Source: Actinobaculum suis | GTDB taxonomy: Bacteria > Actinomycetota > Actinomycetes > Actinomycetales > Actinomycetaceae | NCBI RefSeq assembly: GCF_900102025.1 | Contig: NZ_FNAU01000009.1 | Span: 47,175-111,174 of the forward strand | Length of the DNA: 64,000 nt | Direction: 5' to 3' | Shown: piece by piece, positions 36,066-44,982 of the stretch | How the letters are laid out: each line of letters starts with the position of its first letter | Position numbering within the stretch: position 1 is the first letter of the stretch | The notes under the pieces: model-generated | Told to the model about the DNA's origin: nothing | The model's database searches: none | The model's input: only the letters and a program-made list of their open reading frames with translations | Made by a program: the position numbers and the translations under genes

Positions 36066-37241
36066 ATGCAAAATGTGGAGAAAAACGGCGTAGACAGCAC
36101 TGGCAATCAGGTGCCGCAAAACGTGCAAAATGCAGAGCAAGCGAATAATTCCGCGGCAGAAAAAGCTGTTATCCCGGAAATGCAAGACATTGCCCCAGAA
36201 AACCGGGAACTTTTCACGCCGGTTACGTTTACCGGGCATAGTGGTGTAACGGTTTCTAACCGTTTCGTAATGGCGCCCATGGTTATCGGTGCTTCCACCG
36301 AAGAGGGCGAAGTAACGGAGGCCGATCTGGCTTACTGGCGGCGCCGCGCGGCTGCGGGAGGTATGCTCATAACCGGCTCGGCTGCGGTAGGCCGCTACTC
36401 GGAAGCTTTTAAAAACTCTTTGGGCGTCTATTCTGATGAGCATATTCCGGGGCTCACCCGCTTGGCGCAGGCCATGAAATCTCGCGGCGCGAGAGCGATT
36501 TTGCAGATTTACCATGCCGGTAGGGAAGCGAAATATTCATACGAGAAACACGGCCGCGCTTACGCGCCCAGCCCGGTGGATTACAGCTTCCTCGACTATC
36601 CCGTAACCGAGCTTTCCACAGCCCAGGTGGAAGAAATAATTGCGGCCTTTGCACAGGCCACGCGGCGTGCCGCGGCGGCCGGATTTGACGGCGTCGAAAT
36701 TCATGGTGCGAACCACTATCTCTTGCAACAGTTCTTCTCCCGGCTTTCTAATCACCGCACAGATGAGTACGGGGAACGCAGCCGGATGCCTTGGCGTGTA
36801 CTCGAAGCGGTGAAAGACGCCGCACCGGAAGGTTTCATTATTGGTTACCGCATCTGCCCGGAAGAAATCCATGGGGAAGATGTTGGGTACACGATTGAAG
36901 ATAGCGTCGAGCTACTCACGGGGTTCGCCTCGCACGGCCTTGACTACGTGCACACCTCGGTGAGTGGCGAAACGGTATCCCGGCGCAGCGAGTTGAACGC
37001 GCGGCTATATCGCGAACTTGCCGGCAAAACCAAGCTCATTGCAACGGGCAAAAACTCCGATGCTGCTTCCGCGCGTAACACCCTGCGTAATGCTGACCTG
37101 GTGGGGGCCGCCAGCACGCTCCTCTTGGAGCCAGACTTTCCGGCAAAGGTGGCTACCGGCGCACCTATTAATAGGAAGCTGGAAACCGGCCAAGACCTCG
37201 CGCTCCCGGAAGCTTTGCAAGCAATGTTCGCTTCAAAATAG
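36066..37241 (+). CDS. NADH:flavin oxidoreductase / old yellow enzyme family protein
   Basis: 391 residues. FMN-binding TIM barrel: NRFVMAPM near residue 65, ILQIYHAGREA (about 142) and the catalytic pair in VEIHGANHYLLQQFFS (about 217; family pattern H-G-A-x-x-Y-L), then NHRTDEYGE and IIGYRICPEE. The C-terminal region resembles NADH-dependent flavin reductases acting on enoates or as low-activity oxidoreductases. The first 45 residues are a Gln/Asn/Glu-rich extension. ATG 36066 follows GGAGAAGAT. Single gene; the gap after it is repetitive. Confidence 0.9.
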   Translation: MQNVEKNGVDSTGNQVPQNVQNAEQANNSAAEKAVIPEMQDIAPENRELFTPVTFTGHSGVTVSNRFVMAPMVIGASTEEGEVTEADLAYWRRRAAAGGMLITGSAAVGRYSEAFKNSLGVYSDEHIPGLTRLAQAMKSRGARAILQIYHAGREAKYSYEKHGRAYAPSPVDYSFLDYPVTELSTAQVEEIIAAFAQATRRAAAAGFDGVEIHGANHYLLQQFFSRLSNHRTDEYGERSRMPWRVLEAVKDAAPEGFIIGYRICPEEIHGEDVGYTIEDSVELLTGFASHGLDYVHTSVSGETVSRRSELNARLYRELAGKTKLIATGKNSDAASARNTLRNADLVGAASTLLLEPDFPAKVATGAPINRKLETGQDLALPEALQAMFASK

Positions 37242-37244
37242 GCC

Positions 37245-37628
37245 GCAGCTCGGTGCGGGGTGGTTCGGTGCAGGGACGGTTCGGTGCGGTGCAGTGCGGT
37301 TCTGCGCAGCTCGGTTCGGCGCGGCTCCGTTCGGGGCGGCTCTGCTCGGTGCGGTGCGGCTCCGTTTGGCGCGGCTCCGCTCGGCGCGGTGCGGTTCGAA
37401 ACGGGCTCGCAATTGCGTTCTAAACAAGGCCGCGGTTGCCTGCAAAACAGGCTTACATTTGCGCGGGTAAAGGGCCGTATGTAGGAGGTAAGTAGCAGGG
37501 CGCCAAGTTTTCGTGACGTAAAATAACAGCGACAGTTGGATGCAACTGTCGCGAACAGCGTAGTTAAGCGATTGCCGCTCGGGCGGCCAGTGCAGGCTGC
37601 ACGAGCCGGCTGAAAGTAGGTCACGAAT
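37245..37628. repeat. gap with degenerate GCGGTTCGGTGCGG-type repeats
   Basis: From about 37250 to 37410 the sequence is an extended imperfect repeat of short elements (CGGTGCGGTTC, GGCGCGGCTCC; period near 20-25 bp). The remainder up to the dehydrogenase start includes an inverted repeat, CGACAGTTG then CAACTGTCG (about 37532-37553), a candidate operator or part of the promoter. Confidence 0.7.
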
Positions 37629-38702
37629 ATGAAAGCCGTCCGATATTACGGAAAAGAAGACGTGCGGCTCGAAGAAGTGCCAGCACCTGAATTGCTCCCG
37701 GGAACCGTGCGGATCGCACCGGCATATAACGGTATTTGCGGTTCCGATGTGCATCTTTACTACGACGGCGTAATCCCGCCGGCCCCAACCGCTACCGAAC
37801 CGCATCCGATTTCGGGAGAAACGTTGCCGGTTATTTTCGGCCACGAGTTTTCCGGCGTCGTGGAAGAAGTAGCGGATGACGTAGAAGGTTTTGCGCCCGG
37901 AGATTCTGTATGTGTGGAACCGTTGATGGTCTGTGCCAAGTGCCCGGCCTGCCAGAAAGGTGCTTACAACCTGTGCGTAGACATGGGATTCATCGGGATT
38001 TCCGGGCGGGGTGGCGGCCTGGCAGAACAGATTGTGGTAGAGCAGCGTTTCGTGCACAAGGTTGGGGATATACCCCTAGACCAAGCGGCGCTTCTGGAAC
38101 CGCTCGCCGTTTCCGTGCACGCAGTGCGCCACGCGGGAATTCACGGTAAGGAAGAAGGTGCGGGCAAGCTTGCCGTCGTGGGCGGGGCAGGGCCGATTGG
38201 TCTGCTCACCGCGGCGGTCCTCAAGGCGTACGGCGTGCGCACGATCGTTTCTGAACCGGCGCAGGCACGCCGGGAAATGGCTCTCAGCACCGGTTTTGCG
38301 GATGTGGCAGTGGACCCAACCACGGAGGATCTCACCGAAATTGTGCGGCAGGAAAGTGAAGGGGCAATGGCCGAATACGCTTTCGACGCCGCTGGGGGTA
38401 CCACTGTTATGAACCAGCTTTTCGCGGTTCTCGGCGCTGCTGGCCACTTGGAAGTGGTCGCGCTGCACATGCACCCGTATGAACTCGATATTACTGCCGC
38501 GCTCACGATGCAGGACCGCACGCTCGGCTCTTGCATTGGGTACGCGAATGACCACCCGGAGGCCATCCGGCTTATCGCGGATGGGGAGATCGACGTGGCG
38601 CCGCTGATCACCTCGAAGATTACCGCGGACCGCATCGTGGAAGACGGCCTGAGCAAGCTCAAGGATCCGAGCGAAGTAAAGATCCTCGTTTCCATGAACT
38701 AA
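37629..38702 (+). CDS. zinc-dependent alcohol dehydrogenase, (R,R)-butanediol dehydrogenase type
   Basis: 357 residues, MDR superfamily. Catalytic zinc ligands: Cys in YNGICGSDVHLY (about 37), GHEFSGVVEE (His-Glu, about 70), and Glu in LLEPLAVSVHAV (about 155). The structural zinc lobe has CAKCPACQKGAYNLC (about 100). The Rossmann loop is VVGGAGPIGLLTAAVLKAYG. The PTATEPHPISGETLPVIFGHE block is typical of 2,3-butanediol dehydrogenases that interconvert acetoin and butanediol with NAD(H); a related polyol cannot be excluded. ATG 37629 has AGG upstream. Single gene. Confidence 0.88.
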   Translation: MKAVRYYGKEDVRLEEVPAPELLPGTVRIAPAYNGICGSDVHLYYDGVIPPAPTATEPHPISGETLPVIFGHEFSGVVEEVADDVEGFAPGDSVCVEPLMVCAKCPACQKGAYNLCVDMGFIGISGRGGGLAEQIVVEQRFVHKVGDIPLDQAALLEPLAVSVHAVRHAGIHGKEEGAGKLAVVGGAGPIGLLTAAVLKAYGVRTIVSEPAQARREMALSTGFADVAVDPTTEDLTEIVRQESEGAMAEYAFDAAGGTTVMNQLFAVLGAAGHLEVVALHMHPYELDITAALTMQDRTLGSCIGYANDHPEAIRLIADGEIDVAPLITSKITADRIVEDGLSKLKDPSEVKILVSMN

Positions 38703-38820
38703 ACGCAAGCCAAGGCTTGCACTAACGCGCAGTTAGCGTGCAACTAAAGCGCAGCTAGTGCGCAACTGACGCGCAGCTAGCGCGTAAGCGAGCAACTAGT
38801 GCGCGGCCGTGAACTAAAAA
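38703..38820. repeat. degenerate repeat after the dehydrogenase gene
   Basis: Units like GCGCAGCTAGTGCGCAACTG recur four to five times right after the stop codon. Confidence 0.75.
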
Positions 38821-38915
38821 GCTGGCGCGGGACCGGAGGGGGTACCAGCGCCAGTACTGGTGACGACGCCGAATATCCGTCCTTGCTCTATATCCGCCGT
38901 GCTCGATACATACCC

Positions 38916-38944
38916 TTGCCTGCCATACCCCCTGGGGGTATCCT
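38916..38944 (+). promoter_or_regulatory. copB promoter
   Basis: TTGCCT at 38916 and TATCCT at 38939 are separated by exactly 17 bp. The spacer is filled by the CsoR-type palindrome, so bound repressor would block RNA polymerase. Confidence 0.7.
38925..38941. promoter_or_regulatory. CsoR-type copper operator
   Basis: ATACCCCCTGGGGGTAT is a perfect 17-bp palindrome matching the known CsoR operator pattern (TACCC-n-GGGTA). It lies 49 bp upstream of copB. CsoR releases DNA when it binds Cu(I); no csoR gene lies in the window, so the repressor must be encoded elsewhere. Confidence 0.85.
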
Positions 38945-38989
38945 CGCAGGAGGTTAGAGAGAACGGCGGAGAGGGCAAGGACTTCGGCA

Positions 38990-41242
38990 ATGCACCAGAA
39001 AGAAACACGGGCTTCACGCCACGCAGACCACGCTTGCGCACATGCGGAACATAGCTCCACGCCCGCGTGCCACGAATCCGGCGGGCATGAACATGCCGGC
39101 CACGAACACGCCTGCCACGAAACCGCCGGGCACGGCGCGCACGGCGGGCATGAACATGCCGGCCACGAACACGGCGGGCACGGCGGGCATGAATCCGCCG
39201 GGCACGGCACCGGCCACGAACATGGTGGCCATAGCGGTGGCCATTGCGGCGCGGGTGGGGGCGGGCATGAGGCCCATGCCCAAATGTATTGGTCTTTGCT
39301 GTGGAAGATGACCATAGTGGCGATCCCGGTGATCGCATTTTCTCCCATGTTTGCAAGCCTGCTCGGCTATACGGTGCCGAGCTGGGGAATTTGGGTGGCC
39401 GCGATCTTCGGCACGGTCATGTTTGTGTGGGGTGGCCGCCCGTTCTTGGAAGGCGCAGTGAGTGAAATCCGGGCGCGCCAACCGGGCATGATGCTCCTGG
39501 TTTCGCTCGGAATCAGCGTTGCCTTCCTGGCTTCGTGGGCCGCCACGCTCGGCCTCATCCCGCGCGGCCTCGAATATTGGTGGGAGCTCGCACTCCTCAT
39601 CGTCATCATGCTGGCCGGGCATTGGATCGAAATGAAATCCCTGGCGCAAACCTCTTCCGCGCTCGATAGTTTGGCCGCGCTCCTCCCAGACGAAGCCGAA
39701 AAACTCACCACCAACGGGGAAATAGTCATAACGACGCCGGCCGCGCTCCGGCCCGGTGACCAAGTGCTAGTGCGGCCTGGTGGCCGCATTCCCGCGGACG
39801 GCGTCGTACGCGAAGGTAGCGCGGCGGTAGACGAATCGATGATGACGGGCGAATCGCGGCCCGTGCCGCGCAGCGAAGGTGAGAAAGTGGTGGCCGGAAC
39901 AGTGGCCACCGATTCCGGGCTCACCATTGAAGTAACCGCCACCGGGGAAGATACGGCGCTGGCCGGCATCCAAAAACTCGTGGCAGAAGCCGAAAACTCG
40001 ACCAGCCCGGCACAAAGACTGGCCGACCGGGCCGCCGGCTGGCTGTTCTGGTTTGCCCTGGGTGCGGCAATTATTACCGCGATCGTATGGGCCGTTATCG
40101 GCACGCCCCAAAACGTGATCGAACGTGTGATTACCGTGCTCGTGATCGCCTGCCCGCATTCCCTCGGCCTGGCAATCCCGCTCGTGGTATCGATTTCTAC
40201 CGGCAAGGCGGCCGCATCTGGCATTTTGATTAAAGACCGCTTGGCGTTGGAACAAATGCGGGAAATGAATACCGTGGTCTTCGATAAAACAGGCACGCTG
40301 ACCACTGGAAAACCCGAGGTCACCGGGGTTATTACCAACCCGGAAAGCGGCCTGAGCGAAACCGAACTAGTGGAGCTCGCGGCCGCCGTGGAACAGCGGT
40401 CCGAACACCCGCTCGCCCGCGCCATCGTCACCACCGCTGCCGAAATTTCTGCCCGCGCGGCGGGTACTCCCGCACTTCCTACCGCGGAAGATTTCCGTTC
40501 GGTGCCCGGCCTCGGCGTGAGCGCCACCGTGAACGGTGCGCGCGTGCAGGTAGGTGGGGCGCGCCTACTCGCCGAAAACGAGGTGGCGGCCTTGCCCGGT
40601 ACGCAAGCGTGGGATGAGGCCGGGTCTACCGTAATTCACGTGCTCGTGGAGGGCCGGCCGGCCGGCGCTTTGCGGCTGGACGACGCCGTGCGCCCCGAAT
40701 CCGCGCTCGCGGTACGCCGTTTGCAAGAACGGGGCATAAACGTGGTGATGATGACGGGCGATGCGGAACCGGTGGCCCGCGCGGTAGCGGAGGGCTTGGG
40801 AATTAGCGAGTTTTATGCCGGGGTGCGGCCGGAAGAAAAGGCCGCGCGGATCAAAGAAATGCAAAGCCGCGGGGCGCGAATAGCGATGGTGGGCGACGGC
40901 GTGAACGACGCCCCGGCCCTCGCCCAAGCCGAAGTGGGAATCGCGATCGGTGCCGGTACAGACGTAGCTATTGCGGCCGCCGATATTATTCTGGCCGCCG
41001 ATGACCCGCGGGCCGTGAACTCGGTGATCACGCTATCGCAGGCCACCACGCGGAAGATGAAACAGAATCTGTGGTGGGCGGCAGGCTATAACCTGCTCGC
41101 CGTGCCCTTGGCCGCGGGCGTGCTCGCACCGATTGGATTCATAATGCCAATGTCGGTGGGGGCCGTGCTCATGGCCGGCTCCACGGTTATCGTGGCCCTC
41201 AATGCGCAACTCTTGCGCCGCGTGGACTTGCGGATCGAGTAG
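38990..41242 (+). CDS. copB: copper-translocating P-type ATPase, CopB type
   Basis: 750 residues. The first 95 are a Cys/His/Gly-rich metal-binding tail with recurring GHEHAGHE-type units. The core P1B-ATPase follows: membrane CPH motif in ACPHSLGLAIP (about 388), the CopB (1B-3) signature rather than CPC; TGES in MMTGESRPV; phosphorylation site VFDKTGTLT (about 430); HP motif SEHPLARA; hinge GDGVNDAPAL (about 638). CopB-type pumps export Cu(I)/Cu(II) or related ions. ATG 38990 has AAGGA eight bases upstream. Operator evidence supports copper induction. It may read through to the potassium genes, but a GC-rich palindromic gap of about 195 bp intervenes. Confidence 0.95.
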   Translation: MHQKETRASRHADHACAHAEHSSTPACHESGGHEHAGHEHACHETAGHGAHGGHEHAGHEHGGHGGHESAGHGTGHEHGGHSGGHCGAGGGGHEAHAQMYWSLLWKMTIVAIPVIAFSPMFASLLGYTVPSWGIWVAAIFGTVMFVWGGRPFLEGAVSEIRARQPGMMLLVSLGISVAFLASWAATLGLIPRGLEYWWELALLIVIMLAGHWIEMKSLAQTSSALDSLAALLPDEAEKLTTNGEIVITTPAALRPGDQVLVRPGGRIPADGVVREGSAAVDESMMTGESRPVPRSEGEKVVAGTVATDSGLTIEVTATGEDTALAGIQKLVAEAENSTSPAQRLADRAAGWLFWFALGAAIITAIVWAVIGTPQNVIERVITVLVIACPHSLGLAIPLVVSISTGKAAASGILIKDRLALEQMREMNTVVFDKTGTLTTGKPEVTGVITNPESGLSETELVELAAAVEQRSEHPLARAIVTTAAEISARAAGTPALPTAEDFRSVPGLGVSATVNGARVQVGGARLLAENEVAALPGTQAWDEAGSTVIHVLVEGRPAGALRLDDAVRPESALAVRRLQERGINVVMMTGDAEPVARAVAEGLGISEFYAGVRPEEKAARIKEMQSRGARIAMVGDGVNDAPALAQAEVGIAIGAGTDVAIAAADIILAADDPRAVNSVITLSQATTRKMKQNLWWAAGYNLLAVPLAAGVLAPIGFIMPMSVGAVLMAGSTVIVALNAQLLRRVDLRIE

Positions 41243-41436
41243 CGTGGGGCACCGGCCGGACGCGGTGCGCCTGCCCAGCGGCGATTCTGAGGCGGGGTAG
41301 CCCCGGCGCGGGGCGCCGCCCGGTGCCGGCCGGGCGCGGGGTAGGCCCAGCGCCGGGCCCGGCCCTACCCAAATGTCTGAAAGATCGCTTTTGCGAAACT
41401 AACACCTGGCGCCGAGCAGGAGTATTGTGTCCCGTT
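41243..41436. other. GC-rich palindromic gap downstream of copB
   Basis: Contains overlapping inverted repeats such as CCCGGTGCCGGCCGGG and GGCGCGGGGCGCC (about 41300-41345), a likely hairpin terminator for copB, then the start region of the K+ transporter. I see no c-di-AMP riboswitch pattern. Confidence 0.5.
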
Positions 41437-42771
41437 ATGCCATATAGACATAGGCACAGGAACAATCCCGCGGTGTGGATCCTCGGTGGTTTCCTAGCCG
41501 CTTTGTTTGTAGGGACAGGCTTACTCATGCTGCCCTTTTCCACGACGCACGCAGGCGGGCTTCCCCTCCTTCCGGCGTTGTTCACGGCTACCTCCGCGCT
41601 ATGCGTGACGGGCCTTTCCGCGGTCGATACCGCTACCTATTGGACGACCACCGGCCACGTAGTGATACTCGCGCTCATCCAAATTGGTGGTTTCGGGGTT
41701 ATGAGCTTCGCTACCTTCTTGGGGCTGTTCGTGACCCGCCGGGCCCGGCTCAGCGCCGATATTGTGATCGCTACCGAAAGGCGTTCCACTATCGGCCGCG
41801 CCCGCCCGATACTCACCCGCGTTTTCCTCACCAGTTTGGGAATCGAAGCGGTTATAGCCTGCGCTTTGCTATTGCGTTTCCTCAGCTTGGGGTATTCGCT
41901 GGGCAAAGCCGCCTGGTACGGGGTGTTCCACGCCGTCTCCGCTTTTAATAACGCCGGCTTCGCACTATTTACCGGCAATATGGAACGGTTCGTAACCGAC
42001 TGGGGAATCTGCTTGCCGATTATGTGCGCAATTATTTTGGGCGGGCTGGGCTTCCCGGTGCTCTTCCAATTGCGGCGCGACCTGTGGCACTACTACAAAT
42101 GGTCCTTGCATGTGCGCATGGTAGTGATCGGCACTGGCTTCCTTCTCGTATTTTCGACCGTGCTGATTTTGGCTGCCGAATGGAACAACCCGGATACTTT
42201 GGGCGGCCTGCCCTTGCACGCGAAATTCCTGGCCGGCGCTTTCCAAGCGGTACAAACCCGTACCGCCGGTTTCAGTTCAATCGATATCGGGCAAATGCAC
42301 GATTCCACGCTCTTGGCAATGGACGTATTCATGTTCATCGGGGGCGGGCCGGCCGGCACCGCGGGCGGTATCAAAATCACCACGGCACTCGTATTGGTAG
42401 CGCTGGTAACCGCAGAAGTACGCGCCTCTAGGCAAGTAAACATTTTCGGCAAATCTTTCGCCCCGGATGTTTACCGCGAAGCCATTACCGTGATCACGTT
42501 GAGCGGTGCGGTGCTAGTAACCGCCTGCTTCGCTTTATTGGTGTGTACAGATTTCCCGCTCGACGCCGTCTTATTTGAGGCCACTTCCGCGTTTGGCACC
42601 GTGGGGTTAAGTACGGGCATCACCTCGCTTTTGCCCGGCGTGGCCCAAATAATCATTATTAGTTTGATGATCTTTGGCCGGTTGGGGCCGATCACGGTGG
42701 CTACGGCACTGGCCTCCCACCCGAATGAATCATCGATTTCTCTTCCGAAAGAAAGGCCAATCATTGGTTAG
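41437..42771 (+). CDS. ktrB: TrkH/KtrB-family potassium transporter membrane subunit
   Basis: 444 residues, eight or more membrane segments with four pore-loop repeats. Selectivity-filter-like segments are seen as TSALCVTGLSAVD (about 48), HAVSAFNNAGF (about 168), QTRTAGFSSID (about 275) and SAFGTVGLSTGI (about 385), each with the central Gly. This length is closer to KtrB than to TrkH. It moves K+ (with Na+) inward and needs the cytosolic RCK partner encoded next. ATG 41437 starts the hydrophilic PYRHRHRNN leader just before the first helix; the upstream AGGAG is 14 bp away, so the start is not certain. Confidence 0.92.
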   Translation: MPYRHRHRNNPAVWILGGFLAALFVGTGLLMLPFSTTHAGGLPLLPALFTATSALCVTGLSAVDTATYWTTTGHVVILALIQIGGFGVMSFATFLGLFVTRRARLSADIVIATERRSTIGRARPILTRVFLTSLGIEAVIACALLLRFLSLGYSLGKAAWYGVFHAVSAFNNAGFALFTGNMERFVTDWGICLPIMCAIILGGLGFPVLFQLRRDLWHYYKWSLHVRMVVIGTGFLLVFSTVLILAAEWNNPDTLGGLPLHAKFLAGAFQAVQTRTAGFSSIDIGQMHDSTLLAMDVFMFIGGGPAGTAGGIKITTALVLVALVTAEVRASRQVNIFGKSFAPDVYREAITVITLSGAVLVTACFALLVCTDFPLDAVLFEATSAFGTVGLSTGITSLLPGVAQIIIISLMIFGRLGPITVATALASHPNESSISLPKERPIIG

Positions 42772-43456
42772 TTTTGCAAAGCCCACCTACGCAATTTTGG
42801 GGCTCGGTAGATTTGGGACGGCCCTGGCCCGCGAACTCATGGCCGGCGGGGCCACCGTGGTAGGGGTAGACGCCAACGAAGCAAAAGTGGCGCACAATAA
42901 TGGCATCCTCAGCCAGGTAGTGTGTGCCGATTCCACGGATATACAGGCACTTAGCGATCTAGGTATAGATGAGTTCACCGGCGTGGTAGTAGCAATCGGG
43001 GGTGAACACGTAGAAGCTTCGATCCTTACCTGCTCACTCTTGCGCGATATGAACGTAACCAACTTGTGGGCAAAATCTTCCGGCACCGCGCATGACAGAA
43101 TTTTGCGGCAAATAGGTATCCCGCATATCGTCTACCCCGAAGTGGCGATGGGCCGGCGCATCGCCCATCTCTTGTTAGGGGCAAGCCTGGACTACGTGGA
43201 ACTATCCGACGGGATGGCAATCATCCAAACCGCGATCCCGGCCCGCCTGGCCGCCCGCCCGATCGATGAGAACCGGTTGTGGCGCCGCGAAGGCGTGAAA
43301 ATCATTTCCCAGCTTACGGAAACCGGTTGGCAGCCCATTATCGGCCAGCCCAATTTAGCGGAAGGCACCGAAATTCAAGCCTACGGGCCCATTAAACGGC
43401 TCGATACCTTCGCCAAAGGGGCCGTTGCCAAATTCCCCAAAAACCCGGTGCAATAG
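42764..43456 (+). CDS. ktrA: TrkA/KtrA-family potassium uptake regulatory subunit
   Basis: 230 residues from TTG 42764, which overlaps the end of the transporter gene by 8 bp and lies seven bases after AAAGG. An RCK_N Rossmann domain (ILGLGRFGTALA, then VVGVDANE) is followed by an RCK_C domain from about residue 140. It should form an octameric ring on the membrane subunit and gate it with ATP/ADP. The overlap indicates translational coupling with the transporter gene. Confidence 0.93.
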   Translation: MVSFAKPTYAILGLGRFGTALARELMAGGATVVGVDANEAKVAHNNGILSQVVCADSTDIQALSDLGIDEFTGVVVAIGGEHVEASILTCSLLRDMNVTNLWAKSSGTAHDRILRQIGIPHIVYPEVAMGRRIAHLLLGASLDYVELSDGMAIIQTAIPARLAARPIDENRLWRREGVKIISQLTETGWQPIIGQPNLAEGTEIQAYGPIKRLDTFAKGAVAKFPKNPVQ

Positions 43457-43477
43457 CCACAACGGCCAGCGCCGCTT

Positions 43478-44620
43478 CTACCAGCCGGCGATGCCGCGCC
43501 GGATTTGGGCGGCGAGCATTTCTACGCAGCCGGGAGAGTTATTGGCCCAGGGGATGTAGAAGAAATCGCCGCCGCCCAGGCCTTGGAAAGCCAGCCGGTT
43601 GAGGATATTGATTTCTTGCACGGTTTCGAGGCAATCGGTCAGGAAGCCAGGGCAGACGACGTCGAGCCGGGAAACTCCGCGCGCGCCGAGTTCCTTGACG
43701 GTATCGATAGTGGCCGGGCCCACCCATTGCGCGGGCCCGAAAACCGATTGGTAGGTGACGAGCATGTCCCGCGGGGCAAGGCCAAGGCGCGTGGCGAGTG
43801 CGGAGGCGGTGGCTTGACATTCGGAAACGTAAGGGTCGCCCGCTTCGCGCATTTCTTCCGGAATGGAATGGAAGCTGAGGAGGAGGCGCTCCCCGGCCGC
43901 AAAATCAGGCCGCCCGCACTCTTCCCACAGGCTTTCGATAGCGTTGGCGAGCGCAGAAATATACAGGTCCGCGGTGGGGAAGGAACGGTTGGTGCGAATT
44001 TCCATTTGGTCGCGGGCGGAAAGCATCCAGCGCGCAACCCGGTCCGTTACCGGTGCACTGCTCGACGCCGAATACTGTGGATAAGGTGGCAGCACGAAAA
44101 CTTGGCGGCCCCCGGCCTGGTAGATTGCTTCGAGAACGGCACCAATACGCGGGGCCGTATAGCAGAAAGCGGTAACAATATTGGCCGTGCCCGCAAACTT
44201 TTCGGCCAGGGCAGCGCGCTGGGCTTCCGCCCAGTAAATTAGCGGCGATCCCGTGCCCGGGCCGGCCGCGTCCCAAATCTGGCGGTATAGATCGGCCGAA
44301 TTAGCCGGGCGCGTGCGCAGCACAATTCCGCGCAAAATCGGTTGCCACACGGCCGGTGGCATCTCAATTACCCGGCGATCCGAAAGGAATTCGCGCAAGA
44401 AAGGCCGCACCCCCGCGGCCCGCGGCTCCCCCGGGCTCCCCAAATGTCCGAGCAAAACCGTGGGAAGCGTCGGATCAAAATCCGGGCCAAGGGCGTCTTG
44501 CGAGTCGGGGGCTTCTGCGCTCGCGGAAGCCGCGCCTGCCGTAGCCGTGCCTGCGGAATCTGGGCCTGCGGAATCCTCGGCTGCCGATTCCGCGCCTGTG
44601 GATGAGTTGCCAGTGGCCAT
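43478..44620 (-). CDS. hemH: ferrochelatase
   Basis: 380 residues. It inserts ferrous iron into porphyrin (protohaem or coproporphyrin route; the actinobacterial enzyme normally uses coproporphyrin III). Seen: LLGHLGSP near the N-terminus, the catalytic His of LLSFHSIPEE (about 222), QSVFGPAQWVGP, CPGFLTDCLETVQEI and the C-terminal region. The first 45 residues are an Ala/Ser/Glu/Asp-rich tail not expected in the family. ATG 44620 follows AAGGGAAAATAT; the frame extends further upstream without a good start. A palindrome lies just upstream. Convergent with the K+ genes and divergent from menA. Confidence 0.94.
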   Translation of the reverse strand: MATGNSSTGAESAAEDSAGPDSAGTATAGAASASAEAPDSQDALGPDFDPTLPTVLLGHLGSPGEPRAAGVRPFLREFLSDRRVIEMPPAVWQPILRGIVLRTRPANSADLYRQIWDAAGPGTGSPLIYWAEAQRAALAEKFAGTANIVTAFCYTAPRIGAVLEAIYQAGGRQVFVLPPYPQYSASSSAPVTDRVARWMLSARDQMEIRTNRSFPTADLYISALANAIESLWEECGRPDFAAGERLLLSFHSIPEEMREAGDPYVSECQATASALATRLGLAPRDMLVTYQSVFGPAQWVGPATIDTVKELGARGVSRLDVVCPGFLTDCLETVQEINILNRLAFQGLGGGDFFYIPWANNSPGCVEMLAAQIRRGIAGW

Positions 44621-44642
44621 ATATTTTCCCTTTCTGCTGGGT

Positions 44643-44659
44643 GTCAGAGTTTCTCTGAC
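44643..44659. promoter_or_regulatory. palindrome upstream of hemH
   Basis: GTCAGAG-TTT-CTCTGAC, perfect 7-bp arms, 23 bp upstream of the hemH start codon. It may be an operator or a hairpin in the leader. It does not match the DtxR box. Confidence 0.5.
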
Positions 44660-44982
44660 TTTCGCTGAGGCTAGCGTGAGCTGAGGGCCCGCGCTAAAAC
44701 GCCGCGGGCTACAGTTCATGCCCAGTGCCGCAAAGTACTGCTCGCGCCAAAGCGCCGCGAGCTATAAACAAAACCGGGCTGCCGGATAGGTGCCCGCAAC
44801 GGCGTCTGCCCTCCAGCAGACTACGCATGTTGTGCCAGGAAATCCTGATTTTGGCGTCAAAAAGAAAAAATGCCTGCGCATACGTACCAAATCCTCACAG
44901 ACTTTGCGGGAAATTATCTTGCGGCGCAGGTCATGCGGCAAAAATGCCCCGGTCGTGGCGGCGCTGGCTAGGATCATTTGGT

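Noticed and set aside
39367..40527. 386-codon minus-strand ORF opposite copB
   Set aside because: It lies wholly within the P-type ATPase coding region and shows no own features.
41243..41436. c-di-AMP (ydaO) riboswitch upstream of the K+ transporter
   Set aside because: Only GC-rich palindromes are visible; the conserved aptamer elements are not.
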